A DNA stretch of 64,000 bases from Pyxidicoccus xibeiensis. Its GTDB lineage: Bacteria > Myxococcota > Myxococcia > Myxococcales > Myxococcaceae. The DNA lies in the NCBI RefSeq assembly GCF_024198175.1, contig NZ_JAJVKV010000002.1:1116001-1180000 (forward strand), in the 5' to 3' direction. A program made the position numbers and the translations under genes. The notes below the pieces were generated by a model. That model worked only from the letters and a program-made list of their open reading frames with translations. It made no database searches and had not been told where the DNA came from. This document shows positions 28,934-38,470 of the stretch, in pieces (the first letter of the stretch is position 1; every line of letters begins with the position of its first letter).

Positions 28934-29703
28934 GCCATCCACCCCGCCAGCAGGGAGGTGAGCAGGAAGTCGAGGACGAAGATGGCCGCGCAGCCCCGCA
29001 CCACCGCGCTCGCCGCCGCCTGTCCCACCGCCCGGGCTCCGCCTCGCGCGGCCAGGCCCACCGTCGTGGACACCAGGGAGATGGCCAGGCCGAAGGCGCC
29101 CGTCTTCACCACGCCTCCCAGGATGTCCAGCGGGCTCAGCATGGTGGCGAACGTCCCGTAGAACACGCGCAGCGGCAGGCCCAGCGTGAAGAGCGCCGCC
29201 ACGGACTCGAAGAGGATGGCCACCAGGAACGTGAAGGTGCTCAGCGCCAGCATGCTCAGCTCCATGGCCACGACTCTCGGCGCCACGAGGATGGCGAACG
29301 GGTCCAGGCCGATGCCTCGCAGACCTTCAATCTGCCCGCCCACCTGCATGGTGGCCAGCTCCGCCGCGTTCCTCGCGCCGATGCGCGCCGACATGATGAG
29401 CCCCAGCAGCAGCGGCCCGAACTCCCACAGGACGCCGTACCCCGCCGCCCACCCGAGGAAGGCCCGCGCACCGAAGCGCTGGATGTAGAGCCCCGCCTGC
29501 AGCACCACGATGACGCCCGCGAGCGCCGCCGTCGCCAGGGCCAGCGGCAGCGACGCGTAGCCGAACTGCACCAGGGCCCGGGACAGCTCGCGCCGCTCCA
29601 GTCTCGGGAGTCCGAGCACCGTACGGCCCGCGACGAGTCCCAGCGCGCCCGCGCCGCGGACTGCATCCAGGCCCGTGCGGCCGAGCCATTCGAGCGCCCT
29701 CAT
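28930..29703 (-). CDS. mlaE: MlaE-family permease (first of two)
   Basis: A 257-residue permease with the same signature (WEFGPLLLGLIMSARIGARNAAELATM, of which GPLLLGLIMSARIGARNAAE is the conserved loop) followed by GLDPFAILVAPRVVAMELSM and helices at about 55-80, 155-190, 195-215 and 235-255. The N-terminal 35 residues are soluble and amphipathic (MRALEWLGRTGLDAVRG). The start ATG at 29703 is 109 bases after the upstream ATPase stop, the largest gap in the operon, so a weak internal promoter is possible. Together with the next gene it supplies the two membrane halves of the transporter. Confidence 0.87.
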   Translation of the reverse strand: MRALEWLGRTGLDAVRGAGALGLVAGRTVLGLPRLERRELSRALVQFGYASLPLALATAALAGVIVVLQAGLYIQRFGARAFLGWAAGYGVLWEFGPLLLGLIMSARIGARNAAELATMQVGGQIEGLRGIGLDPFAILVAPRVVAMELSMLALSTFTFLVAILFESVAALFTLGLPLRVFYGTFATMLSPLDILGGVVKTGAFGLAISLVSTTVGLAARGGARAVGQAAASAVVRGCAAIFVLDFLLTSLLAGWMA

Positions 29704-29812
29704 GTCAGCACTGTATCCGGGACCGGCGGCTCCAGCCCCGCAGGCCCGTCGTGCCTGGCACGCTCCAGGGCCGGCGCTGGAGACCCGCCGCTTTCCATCC
29801 ACGTCAGGGCCC

Positions 29813-30511
29813 TCATGGCAGCACCTCGTCCGGTGCGTGCTCCAGCTCGGGTGCCGGGGGCCCGTCATGCACCAGCCTGCCGCCGCGCAGGTACAGCCAG
29901 CGGGGCAGGGGAAGGTCCACCGGGGCCTCGGGAGCCGCCACCAGCAGCGTGCCGTTCCCGGACACCTCCAGCAGCACTCGCGCCACCTGCCGCGCCGTGC
30001 CGGGGTCCAACCCCGCGAACGGGTCATCCGCCAGCAACACCGACGGTCGTGCCGCCAGCGCCCGGGCCAGCCCCGCGCGCTTCTTCATGCCTCCCGACAG
30101 CCGCTCCGGCAGCGTGTCCGCCGCGTCCGCCAGGCCCACCGCGCGCAGGACTTCCTCTGCCCGCGCACGTGCCTCGGCCTCCGGCACCCGGCGGCGCGTG
30201 AGCGGCAGCAGCACGTTGTCGCGCACGCTGAGCGAGTCGAAGAGCGCATCCGTCTGGAACACCATGCCGAAGGCGGCCTGGCTCGCCCGGCGCTCGGTGG
30301 CGGACTGCCGCGCCACCTCCTGCCCATTCCACAGCACGCGTCCCGTCGCTGGCGCCACCAGCCCCGCCAGCGCCTTCAGGAAGGTCGTCTTCCCCGAGCC
30401 CGATCGCCCGAGCACCAGCGCCCGCGTCCCCGGCGGCAGGGCGCAGTCCACCGCGGCGAGCACTGTGCGCGCCCCGTACCGGACTGTGAGGCCTTCAGCG
30501 CGCAGGTCCAT
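29813..30511 (-). CDS. ABC transporter ATP-binding protein, second of the operon
   Basis: A 232-residue ATPase with Walker A LGRSGSGKTT, Q-loop MVFQTDALFDSLS, signature LSGGMKKRAGLARAL, Walker B VLLADDPFAGLD and a truncated end (LVAAPEAPVDLPLP where the H-loop His is normally found). The LSGGMKKR form is typical of MlaF/Ttg2A ATPases. The apparent loss of the H-loop His suggests that this copy hydrolyses ATP poorly and may pair with the MlaF-like copy at 27417 as an unequal dimer. Start codon ATG at 30511 is five bases beyond the lipoprotein stop. Confidence 0.85.
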   Translation of the reverse strand: MDLRAEGLTVRYGARTVLAAVDCALPPGTRALVLGRSGSGKTTFLKALAGLVAPATGRVLWNGQEVARQSATERRASQAAFGMVFQTDALFDSLSVRDNVLLPLTRRRVPEAEARARAEEVLRAVGLADAADTLPERLSGGMKKRAGLARALAARPSVLLADDPFAGLDPGTARQVARVLLEVSGNGTLLVAAPEAPVDLPLPRWLYLRGGRLVHDGPPAPELEHAPDEVLP

Positions 30512-30516
30512 GGCAG

Positions 30517-32472
30517 TCAGTGCCGCCAGCGGACGAGTGTGCCACCGGCGCCCGCGCCCCAGACGTCGCCAGGGCCCGTGCCCCCGAGGGCCTCGAGCGT
30601 CCGCGGCGGCGCCGTGACGCTGCGCCACGCCGTGCCGTCGAAGAAGTGGATGTCGCTCACGTCCGAGGACAGCGCATAGAGCGCGGTGCGACCGAAGGCC
30701 AGCAGCGCCCGGACATCCGGCGTCCCTCCCGGGAGGGTCAGCCGGGGCTTCGCGCTCCAGCTCCCTCCCGCGCGCTCCAGGAGCAGCCCGTCGTCTCCCG
30801 CCACATAGGCCAGCCGGGGCGTCAGCACCTGGACGCCTCGCAGGAAGCCGGTGGCCTCCGCGAGTCCCAGGTCCTCCTTCAGCCACGTGCTCCCACTCCC
30901 GGGCGTGCCCCACGCGACAGGGCGCGCCACGCCGTCGACAGTCTCCGCGCCCACTGCGAGCAGCACCTCGGGGCCCACCCCGTGGATGGCGCGCAGGTTG
31001 GCCGCCACCTGGGTGACGAGCCGGGGCGCGGCCTGCGTCGGAGCGCCCTCGACATAATCCCACCGGATGACGCGGCCCTGGCTGTCCACCGCGAAGAGGG
31101 CCACGCTGGTGCCCCGCTCGAAGCCCACCAGGCCGTTGAGGCTGCTGGAGCCCGGGCCATTGACCTGCTCACACGTGGCGAGCGCTCCCGGCGCCACCGT
31201 GGCGAACACTCCCGCGCTCGAGCCGAGGAACACCCGCCCGCTGGCCGTCGCCCACGCCGCCTCCCAGGTGCCGGGACAGTCCGTCACCGGGGCGAAGTCC
31301 GTCCCGTCCACGTGGACCACGCGCCCCTCCGTCCCAGCCAGCCAGCCCCGGTTGCCAGGGTAGGGCGCCACCGCGTTCCACGTCGCGTCCGCGGCGCCCA
31401 CGCCCGGGTCCGTCCTCCACGGCGTCAGGCCGCACGTGACGAGCAGCTCGTCCGTCTGCCCGTCACAGTCGTTGTCCAGCCGGTCGCACACTTCGGGCGC
31501 GTCGCCGGCCGCGAAGCGCGAGCTCTCGTCACAGTCCGTGCGCACCGTCGTCGCCCCCGGCACGGGCGCGGTACAGCCCGGTCCCACATCGGTGCCGGCC
31601 TGCAGGTCTCCATCCTCGTCCACGTACCAGGCGGGCTCGGGCTGCTGCGGGCTGGAGCACACGGCGGAGGAGACGCCCTGGCAGGTCTTCACCCCCGGGC
31701 AGCCCAGCGGCGTGGCGCAGGTGGCCCCCACCGCGAAGTCGTCGTCGTCCGCCGTGCCGTCGCAGTCCTCGTCCACGCCATCGCAGCGGGACTCGGCCTG
31801 GTCCGGGCGGATGGTGGCCTCGCCGTCGTTGCAGTCCCCGGCCCGCGCCGCGAAGTTCGAGGGCGGTACGCAGTAGGGGATGGGGGGCGCGCTCGCGTTG
31901 CCGTAGCCATCCCCGTCCCGGTCCTCGTACCAGTCCCGGGTGCCGGCCGCGTCGGACTCGCCGGCCACGCAGTTGTTGTCGAGGCCGTCACACGGCTCGG
32001 CCGCATTCGGGTGGACCGCCTCGTTCGCATCGTCACAGTCGGTGCCGGGAAGCGGCCCCGTGGCGGCGACGTACATGTCGTTGTCCAGGTCCTCGGCCCG
32101 CAGCGACATCCGCGCCTCGGAGACGCCCTCCGTCGGCACCTGGACCTCCAGGGACTGCTCGGCCACCCGGGCCCCGCTGCACGAGCGCTCAAACGCGGCG
32201 GCCGTCAACTTCAGGTTTCGGCTCCACCCCTCGCGGCCCAGCACCGCCACCGTCCGCGTGTCGCTGCGGACCCCGGGCTCCACCCGCACCTCCACCGAGT
32301 CCGTGCGGGCCGGGTCCTCCTGGTCCACCACCGTCAGCGTGAGGCACCGGGGCTGGAAGGTCGCATAGGCGATGAGCACCCGCAGTGCACCCGCGGAGGG
32401 TGGGGCCGCCTCCTTCCGACACCCGGCGTTGGAAACCACCAGCAGCAGCGCACCCACCAGGAATAAACGCAT
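30517..32472 (-). CDS. MopE-like Cys/Asp repeat lipoprotein
   Basis: A 651-residue lipoprotein: signal peptide MRLFLVGALLLVVSNAGC with the lipidated Cys at 18. Residues 140-340 hold four or five putative metal-binding repeats of the form DCDD..EAVHPNAAEPCDGLDNNC, GDCNDGEATIRP, CDGVDEDCDG and CDRLDNDCDGQTDE, as in MopE-type and other myxobacterial surface proteins. The remaining C-terminal half is beta-rich with repeats like LAVGAETVDGVARPVAWG, suggestive of a propeller. The start at 32472 was chosen over an ATG at 32517 because it begins the lipoprotein signal directly. It is five bases upstream of an ABC ATPase, so it heads the lipid-transport operon; a role as its outer-membrane partner is inference. 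Confidence 0.82.
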   Translation of the reverse strand: MRLFLVGALLLVVSNAGCRKEAAPPSAGALRVLIAYATFQPRCLTLTVVDQEDPARTDSVEVRVEPGVRSDTRTVAVLGREGWSRNLKLTAAAFERSCSGARVAEQSLEVQVPTEGVSEARMSLRAEDLDNDMYVAATGPLPGTDCDDANEAVHPNAAEPCDGLDNNCVAGESDAAGTRDWYEDRDGDGYGNASAPPIPYCVPPSNFAARAGDCNDGEATIRPDQAESRCDGVDEDCDGTADDDDFAVGATCATPLGCPGVKTCQGVSSAVCSSPQQPEPAWYVDEDGDLQAGTDVGPGCTAPVPGATTVRTDCDESSRFAAGDAPEVCDRLDNDCDGQTDELLVTCGLTPWRTDPGVGAADATWNAVAPYPGNRGWLAGTEGRVVHVDGTDFAPVTDCPGTWEAAWATASGRVFLGSSAGVFATVAPGALATCEQVNGPGSSSLNGLVGFERGTSVALFAVDSQGRVIRWDYVEGAPTQAAPRLVTQVAANLRAIHGVGPEVLLAVGAETVDGVARPVAWGTPGSGSTWLKEDLGLAEATGFLRGVQVLTPRLAYVAGDDGLLLERAGGSWSAKPRLTLPGGTPDVRALLAFGRTALYALSSDVSDIHFFDGTAWRSVTAPPRTLEALGGTGPGDVWGAGAGGTLVRWRH

Positions 32473-32601
32473 TGCCTGTGCATTCCCGGGCGCGTTCCGG
32501 CGCCCGCCTTCCGTCATGACGCAGTGAGGTCAGAACCGCAGGAGACCTGGAAGTCACCCATAGACCGTCGCGCTGGCCACCGTCCAGACACGCGAATGGC
32601 C

Positions 32602-32630
32602 TTAGCTCCCCTCCGTCACCCTGGTTATAT
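32602..32630 (+). promoter_or_regulatory. Candidate promoter of the RND efflux operon
   Basis: TTAGCT (32602-32607) and TTATAT (32625-32630) are spaced 17 bases apart on the plus strand, about 47 bases before the ATG of the tolC-like gene. TTATAT is a good -10; the -35 is poor. The region is a 204-base divergent gap shared with the lipoprotein operon. Confidence 0.4.
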
Positions 32631-32676
32631 GGCGCGCCGCACCGCTCTCCCTGGTCCGAGTCCTCTCCGCCCGCCC

Positions 32677-34062
32677 ATGTCGACCCTCCGCTCCACCCTC
32701 GCCGCGCCCCTCTGTGCCTGGCTGGCCCTGTCCGCGCCCGCTGCCCTGGCCCAGGAAGCCGCCGCGCCGCCGCCCCCGGCCCCCGCTCCGGGCGCCGCGC
32801 CGCGTGAGCAGGCCGCCCCGGCCGGGCCTTCCCTGACGCTGGAGCGCGCGGTGTCCCTGGCCGCGGAGCGCAACGAGGCGGCGCTCGCGGCCCGGCAGCG
32901 CGCCACGGCCGCGGCGGCCCGCGTGTCCCGGGCCCGCGCCTTCTTCTTCCCGGACCTCACGGCGACGGGCACCTACACGCGCCGTTCCAGCCAGTCCACG
33001 CGCGATGTGGGCGGCCAGCAGGTGGTGCTCCAGCGGTACAACGCCTTCGGCGCCAGCTTCGTCGCGCGCATCACCCTCTTCGACGCCCGGGGCTTCCCCC
33101 TGTACCGGGCCGCGAGGCTGGAGGGTGAGGCCTCGGAGCTGGACGCGGTGGAGGTCCGCCGCCAGGTGTCCTTCGAGGCCGCCAACGCCTTCCTCATCTC
33201 GCTGGCGGATCAGCAGGTCTTCCAGGCCGCCGGCCAGCGCCTCGACTTCGCCCGCAAGTCCCTGGAGGACGCGAAGGCGCGCGCCCAGGCGGGCCTGGCC
33301 AGCACCAACGACGTGACGCGCGCGGAGCTGGAGGTCGCCAGCGCCGAGGTGCAGCTCACCAACGCCCGCAACACGGCGCAGACGAGCCGCCTGGAGCTGG
33401 GCTACCTGCTGGTGGAGCCGGTGGAGGGAGCGCTGGCCCCGCCGGACACCCTGCTGACGGACGCCGCCCGGCCGCTCACCGTGTACGAGGCCCTGGTCCA
33501 GGGCGCCGCGGAGCGCCGCCCGGACATCCTCTCGTCGCGGCTGCGCGTGGAGGCGCTGGAGGCCAGCGCGCTGGAGCCGCTGGCCCGCCTGCTGCCCTCG
33601 CTCGGCGCTTCGGCCACCTACCGGCTCACCAACGAGGGGGGCCTCACCGGACGCACGGGTGACGGCTTCTTCACGGTGGACCTCACCTGGAACCTCTTCG
33701 ATGGCGGCGAGCGCTATGCCGAGCGCCGCGAGCGCGTGGCGCTGGCGAAGGCGGCGGCGCTGGAGGAGCAGGCGGGCACGCGGCGCGTGGACGTGGACAT
33801 CCAGCGGGCGCGGGTGGGGTTGGAGAACGCACAGGCCGCGCTCTCGCAGAGCGACCTGGCGGTGCGCGCCGCGCGGCAGAACGCCGAGGAGCAGGGGATT
33901 CTCTACCGTCAGGGCCTCTCCACGGCGCTGACGGTGGCGGATGCCTCGCTCCGCCTGTTCGAGGCGGAGGTGGCCCAGGCGCAGAGCCGCTACTCGCTGG
34001 GTGTGGCGCTGCTGGGCTTGAGAGCGGCGGTCGGACTCGATCCCCTGGGGAAGGAACCGTGA
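32677..34062 (+). CDS. TolC-family outer-membrane efflux channel
   Basis: A 461-residue protein with signal peptide ending at ALA|QE (after about residue 25), a Pro/Ala-rich linker, and two outer-membrane efflux (OEP) repeats. Helical segments such as ALAARQRATAAAARVSRA, LDFARKSLEDAKARAQAGLA and VDVDIQRARVGLENAQAAL are the coiled-coil arms; TWNLFDGGERYAERRERVA is the usual second-repeat strand/helix junction. It forms the outer-membrane exit duct for the downstream pump. Stop codon overlaps the adaptor start (GTGA). Confidence 0.92.
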   Translation: MSTLRSTLAAPLCAWLALSAPAALAQEAAAPPPPAPAPGAAPREQAAPAGPSLTLERAVSLAAERNEAALAARQRATAAAARVSRARAFFFPDLTATGTYTRRSSQSTRDVGGQQVVLQRYNAFGASFVARITLFDARGFPLYRAARLEGEASELDAVEVRRQVSFEAANAFLISLADQQVFQAAGQRLDFARKSLEDAKARAQAGLASTNDVTRAELEVASAEVQLTNARNTAQTSRLELGYLLVEPVEGALAPPDTLLTDAARPLTVYEALVQGAAERRPDILSSRLRVEALEASALEPLARLLPSLGASATYRLTNEGGLTGRTGDGFFTVDLTWNLFDGGERYAERRERVALAKAAALEEQAGTRRVDVDIQRARVGLENAQAALSQSDLAVRAARQNAEEQGILYRQGLSTALTVADASLRLFEAEVAQAQSRYSLGVALLGLRAAVGLDPLGKEP

Positions 34063-35282
34063 AGGCAATGCGACGTGCAGGAACGCTGACTCTCGCCCTG
34101 GCCGTGCTGGCCCTGGGCTCCGGGTGCAAGAAGGACGCAGAGGCGTCCAAGGGTGGTGGCCCGGGGGCGGGTTCGGCGGCGCCAGCCGGCGGCAAGGGCG
34201 GCCCCGGAGGCCGCGGGCCCATCCAGTTCCCCGTCGAGGTGGCGCCCGTCGAGGCCATGGACGTGGAGTACATGGTGAACGCGGTGGGCTCCGTGGAGGC
34301 CTTCGAGCGGGTGCAGATCACCGCGCGGGTGCCCGGCGCCGTGGAGCGGGTGCTCTTCACGGAAGGGCAGGAGGTGAAGAAGGGAGAGCCGCTCGCGGAG
34401 ATAGAGCCCGCGCGCTACGCCATCGCCGTGCGCTCCGCGGAGGCCGCGCTGGCCAAGGCAAAGGCCTCGCTCGCTGAGGCGCAGGCGGGGGCCCAGCGCC
34501 GCGCCGCCGTCAACGAGGCCAGCCCGGGCCTGCTGCCCGCCGAGCAGTTGGAGACGTACCAGACGCGCGCGCTCACGGCGGAGGCCGAGGTGGCCTCGGC
34601 GAAGGCGATGCTGGACCAGGCGCAGCTCAACCAGCGTGACGCCTACGTGCGCGCCCCCATGGACGGAGTGCTGCAGACGCGCACGGTGCAGACGGGCCAG
34701 TACGTGCAGCCGGGCCTCGTCATGGCCACGCTGGTGCGCCGCGAGCCGCTGCTCCTGCGCTTCAACGTGCCGGAGGCGGACGTGGGGCGCATCAAGCCCG
34801 GCATGTCCGCGCGCTTCACCGTGCGCAACGGCGGCGGCTCTTTCGGCGCCCGCATCACCCACGTGGCGGCGGCCGCGGACGATGCCAGCCGCATGGTGCC
34901 GGTGACGGCCGAGGTGACGGGCGAGGACGCGAAGGCGCTGCGCCCGGGGACTTTCGCCACGGTGTCGGTGCCGGTGGAGACGCGGGGCGGCAGCCCGGTG
35001 GTGCCGCAGACGGCGGTGCGCCCCAGCGAGCGCGGCTTCCTCGCCTTCGTGGTGGAGGGCGACAAGGCCCGCGAGCGCGTGCTGGAGCTGGGCATGCGCA
35101 CGGCCAACGGCCTGGTGGAGGTGCTCGACGGCGTGAAGGCCGGAGAGACGCTCGTCGTGCGCGGCGCCGAGGCGCTGCGTGACGGGGTGACGGTGCGCGT
35201 GGCGCAGGGGCCCAAGCCCGCGCTCAACGGTGAGCCGGGCGCGAAGCCCGAAGGGGCCAACGGCGGAGGTGCCCGCAGATGA
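34059..35282 (+). CDS. RND efflux periplasmic adaptor (membrane fusion) lipoprotein
   Basis: A 407-residue adaptor with a lipobox (ALGSGC, Cys at about 23) anchoring it to the inner membrane. After a Gly-rich linker come the barrel-sandwich (lipoyl-like) halves VNAVGSVEAFERVQITARVPGAVERV and YVRAPMDGVLQTRTVQTGQYVQPG, separated by a helical hairpin (about 130-190), a beta-barrel domain (LRFNVPEADVGRIKPGM) and the membrane-proximal domain. The GTG start at 34059 overlaps the TolC-like stop; an ATG at 34068 is an alternative. The stop overlaps the pump start (ATGA), so all three parts are made together. Confidence 0.92.
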   Translation: MKAMRRAGTLTLALAVLALGSGCKKDAEASKGGGPGAGSAAPAGGKGGPGGRGPIQFPVEVAPVEAMDVEYMVNAVGSVEAFERVQITARVPGAVERVLFTEGQEVKKGEPLAEIEPARYAIAVRSAEAALAKAKASLAEAQAGAQRRAAVNEASPGLLPAEQLETYQTRALTAEAEVASAKAMLDQAQLNQRDAYVRAPMDGVLQTRTVQTGQYVQPGLVMATLVRREPLLLRFNVPEADVGRIKPGMSARFTVRNGGGSFGARITHVAAAADDASRMVPVTAEVTGEDAKALRPGTFATVSVPVETRGGSPVVPQTAVRPSERGFLAFVVEGDKARERVLELGMRTANGLVEVLDGVKAGETLVVRGAEALRDGVTVRVAQGPKPALNGEPGAKPEGANGGGARR

Positions 35283-38200
35283 GCCTGACGGAAGCGTGTA
35301 TCAGGAAGCCCGTCTTCGCCTGGATGATCATGGCGGCCACCATCGTCTTCGGACTGGTGGCGGCCCAGCGCATCGGCATCAGCCAGTTCCCGGACGTCGA
35401 CTTCCCCACCATCAACATCTCCGTCACCTGGGAAGGCGCCAACCCGGAGGCCGTGGAGAGCGACCTCATCGAGCCCATCGAGGAGGCGGTGACGCAGGTG
35501 GAGGGCGTCAAGAGCATCACCTCCAACGCGCGCCAGGGCGGCGCCAGCATCACCGTGGAGCTGGACCTGTCGCGCAACGTGGACCTGGCGCTGCAGGACG
35601 TGCAGACGCGGGTGAGCCAGGCGCAGCGCTCGCTGCCGCGCGACATCGACCCGCCCGTCGTCTCCAAGACGAACCCGGAGGACCAGCCCATCATGTGGGC
35701 GGGCGTGTCCGGGCCCTTCTCCCAGCAGGTGGTGAGTGACTTCGCGCGCTACCGCGTGAAGGAGAAGCTGCAGACGGTGCCCGGCGTGGGCGAGGTGCAG
35801 CTGGGCGGCTCGCTGGAGCGCAACGTGCGCATCTGGGTGGACGCGCAGAAGCTGGACGCCCGGGGGCTCACCGTCGCGGACGTCATCGCCGCGCTCCAGC
35901 GCGAGCATGTGGAGCTGCCCGCAGGCCGCATCGAGACGGAGGGCCGCGAGGTCAACGTGCGCGTCATGGGTGAGGCGCTGGACCTGGAGACGCTGCGCGG
36001 CCTGGTGGTGCGCGAGCAGAACGGGCAGCCGGTCTACCTGCGCGACGTGGCGCTGGTGGAGGACGGCTTCGAGGACATCCGCCGCTTCACGCGCGTCAAC
36101 GGCCAGCCGGCGCAGGGCCTGGGCATCCGCAAGCAGCGCGGCGCCAACGCGGTGGCCGTGGCCCAGGCGGTGCGCGCGGAGCTGGCGCAGATTGCCAAGG
36201 ACGCGCCAGAGGGCATGGACGTGGGCATCCGCTTCGACTCGACGAAGTACATCGAGGAGAGCGTCCACGAAATCGAGTTCGAGCTGCTCTTGGCCTGCAT
36301 CCTCACGGCCTTCGTCTGCTGGGTGTTCCTGGGCTCGCTGTCCAGCACGATGAACGTGGTGCTCGCCATTCCCATGTCGCTGCTGGGGACGGTGGCCGTC
36401 ATCTACTTCCTGGGCTTCACGCTCAACACCTTCACGTTGCTGGGGCTGGCGCTGGCGGTGGGCATCGTGGTGGACGACGCCATCATGGTGCTGGAGAACA
36501 TCTTCCGGCACGCGGAGGAGGGGAAGGACCGGGTGACCGCCGCGCGCGAGGGCACCGCGGAGATCACCTTCGCCGCGCTGGCGGCGACGCTGGCGGTGGT
36601 GGCCATCTTCCTGCCCGTCGTCTTCATGAAGGGCATCATCGGCAAGTTCTTCCTCCAGTTCGGCGTCACGCTGTGCGTGGCGGTGCTGCTGTCCTACGTG
36701 GAGGCGATCACCCTGGCGCCGGCGCGCTGCGCGCAGCTGCTCAAGACGTCGCGCGAGGGCCGCAGCCGGGTGGGCCAGTGGGTGGACCGGGGCTTCTCGC
36801 GGCTGGAGGCCGTCTACGGGCGGGCCCTGGGCTGGGGCCTGAAGCGCCCCTGGTGGGTGCTGGCCTCGGCGGCCGTGCTCCTGGGCCTGAGCGTGTTCGC
36901 CTTCCGCGCGCTGCCGGGCGAGTTCGTCCCCTCGCAGGACCAGAGCCGGCTGATGGTGCGCCTGCAGACGGCGGTGGGCAGCAGCCTGGAGGAGACGAAC
37001 AGCCTCTTCCAGAAGGCAGAGGCCTTCGCCAGCTCGCGTCCCGAGGTGCAGAGCGTCTTCGCGACGGTGGGCGGAGGCGGCGGCAACTCCAGCGTCAACG
37101 CGGGCATGCTGATGCTCACGCTGACGCCGCCGGACCAGCGCATGCCGCAGTCGGAGCTGCAGCAGATCTTCCGCAAGGAGCTCAACAGCATCCCCGGCCT
37201 GCGCGCGGTGGTGCAGGACATGTCGCAGGCGGGCTTCACCGCGCAGCGCGGCTTCCCCGTGGAGTTCAGCGTGCGCGGCTCGGACTGGGACGCGCTGGTG
37301 TCCGCCAGCCAGGAGATGCGCGAGAAGCTCCAGGCCAGCGGCAAGGTGGTGGACGTGGACACCGACTACCAGCTCGGCATGCCGGAGCTGCGCATCACCC
37401 CGGACCGGGCGCGCGCGGCGGACCTGGGCGTGCCCATCGAGTCGGTGGCCTCCTCTATCAACGCGCTGGTGGGCGGCCTGCGCGTGGGCAAGTACAGCAC
37501 GGGCGGCCGGCGCATCGACGTGCGGATGCGCCTGCTGGCCGGGCAGCGCTCGCGGCCCGAAGATTTGTCGCTGCTCAAGGTGCGCACGGCCAGCGGCGCG
37601 CTGGTGCCGCTGTCCTCGCTCGTCACCCAGGAGGAGCGCCCGGCGCTACAGGCGATTACCCGCAGAGACCGTGAGCGTGCCATCAGCGTCTTCGCCAACG
37701 TGGCGCCCGGCTCCAACCAGGAGGAGGCGCTGGCCACGGTGGAGCGGCTCGCCAAGGATCTGCCGGGAGGCGTGCGGGTGGTGCCGGGCGGGGCCAGCGT
37801 GGCGTTCCGCGACTCGATGAGCAGCCTGTTCTTCGCGCTCTTCCTCGGGATTGGCGTGGCGTACATGGTGCTGGGCGCGCAGTTCAACTCGTTCCTGCAC
37901 CCCGTCACGGTGCTCACGATTCTTCCCCTGTCGGTGGCGGGCGCGGCCTTCGCGCTGCTGGCCACGGGCAGCACGCTGAACATCTTCAGCATGATTGGCC
38001 TGCTGCTGCTGATGGGCATCGTGAAGAAGAACTCCATCATCCTGGTGGACTACGCGCTGCAGGAGCGGGAGCGGGGCGCGGACGCGCTCCAGGCCATGCT
38101 GCGCGCGGGTCCGGTGCGGCTGCGGCCCATCCTCATGACGTCCACCGCGACGATGATGGCGGCGGTGCCGGCGGCGCTGGCGCTGGGGGCCGGCTCGGAG

Positions 38201-38401
38201 ACGCGCGCGCCCATGTCCATCGCCGTGCTGGGCGGCCTGTCCGTGTCCACGGTGCTCAGCCTCGTCGTGGTGCCCGCCTTCTACGTGGTGGCGGACCGGA
38301 TGAAGACGCGGCTGGGGACGATGATGGGCAAGAAGCCGGATGACGAGTCCGGTACGCCCGCGCCGCACTCCGACGAGGCCCGGCCCGCCACGCACGGCTG
38401 A
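35279..38401 (+). CDS. RND multidrug/hydrophobe efflux transporter (HAE1 type)
   Basis: A 1040-residue inner-membrane pump of normal length with 12 expected membrane helices and two large periplasmic loops. N-terminal RKPVFAWMIMAATIVFGLVA and QFPDVDFPTINISV are the family start. The proton-relay aspartates are kept in GIVVDDAIMVLENIF (TM4), and the TM10 lysine in GIVKKNSIILVDYA. Substrates cannot be inferred; HAE1 pumps move drugs, solvents or detergents out of the cell. Last gene of the tolC-adaptor-pump operon, followed by a U-rich terminator. Confidence 0.94.
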   Translation: MSLTEACIRKPVFAWMIMAATIVFGLVAAQRIGISQFPDVDFPTINISVTWEGANPEAVESDLIEPIEEAVTQVEGVKSITSNARQGGASITVELDLSRNVDLALQDVQTRVSQAQRSLPRDIDPPVVSKTNPEDQPIMWAGVSGPFSQQVVSDFARYRVKEKLQTVPGVGEVQLGGSLERNVRIWVDAQKLDARGLTVADVIAALQREHVELPAGRIETEGREVNVRVMGEALDLETLRGLVVREQNGQPVYLRDVALVEDGFEDIRRFTRVNGQPAQGLGIRKQRGANAVAVAQAVRAELAQIAKDAPEGMDVGIRFDSTKYIEESVHEIEFELLLACILTAFVCWVFLGSLSSTMNVVLAIPMSLLGTVAVIYFLGFTLNTFTLLGLALAVGIVVDDAIMVLENIFRHAEEGKDRVTAAREGTAEITFAALAATLAVVAIFLPVVFMKGIIGKFFLQFGVTLCVAVLLSYVEAITLAPARCAQLLKTSREGRSRVGQWVDRGFSRLEAVYGRALGWGLKRPWWVLASAAVLLGLSVFAFRALPGEFVPSQDQSRLMVRLQTAVGSSLEETNSLFQKAEAFASSRPEVQSVFATVGGGGGNSSVNAGMLMLTLTPPDQRMPQSELQQIFRKELNSIPGLRAVVQDMSQAGFTAQRGFPVEFSVRGSDWDALVSASQEMREKLQASGKVVDVDTDYQLGMPELRITPDRARAADLGVPIESVASSINALVGGLRVGKYSTGGRRIDVRMRLLAGQRSRPEDLSLLKVRTASGALVPLSSLVTQEERPALQAITRRDRERAISVFANVAPGSNQEEALATVERLAKDLPGGVRVVPGGASVAFRDSMSSLFFALFLGIGVAYMVLGAQFNSFLHPVTVLTILPLSVAGAAFALLATGSTLNIFSMIGLLLLMGIVKKNSIILVDYALQERERGADALQAMLRAGPVRLRPILMTSTATMMAAVPAALALGAGSETRAPMSIAVLGGLSVSTVLSLVVVPAFYVVADRMKTRLGTMMGKKPDDESGTPAPHSDEARPATHG

Positions 38402-38426
38402 GCGGAACGGAGCTTCCATTCCACCG

Positions 38427-38470
38427 CGCCGCCAGCGCCCTCCGGGGAGCTGGCGGCGTTCTCGTTTCTT
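38427..38470 (+). terminator. Rho-independent terminator of the RND operon
   Basis: CGCCGCCAGC (38427-38436) pairs perfectly with GCTGGCGGCG (38449-38458) and is followed by TTCTCGTTTCTT, the only clearly T-rich tail among the terminators in this window. It lies 25 bases past the pump stop codon. Confidence 0.8.

Noticed and set aside
30517..32472. Copper-binding MopE orthologue
   Set aside because: Only the Asp/Cys repeat style is shared; a specific copper site is not visible.
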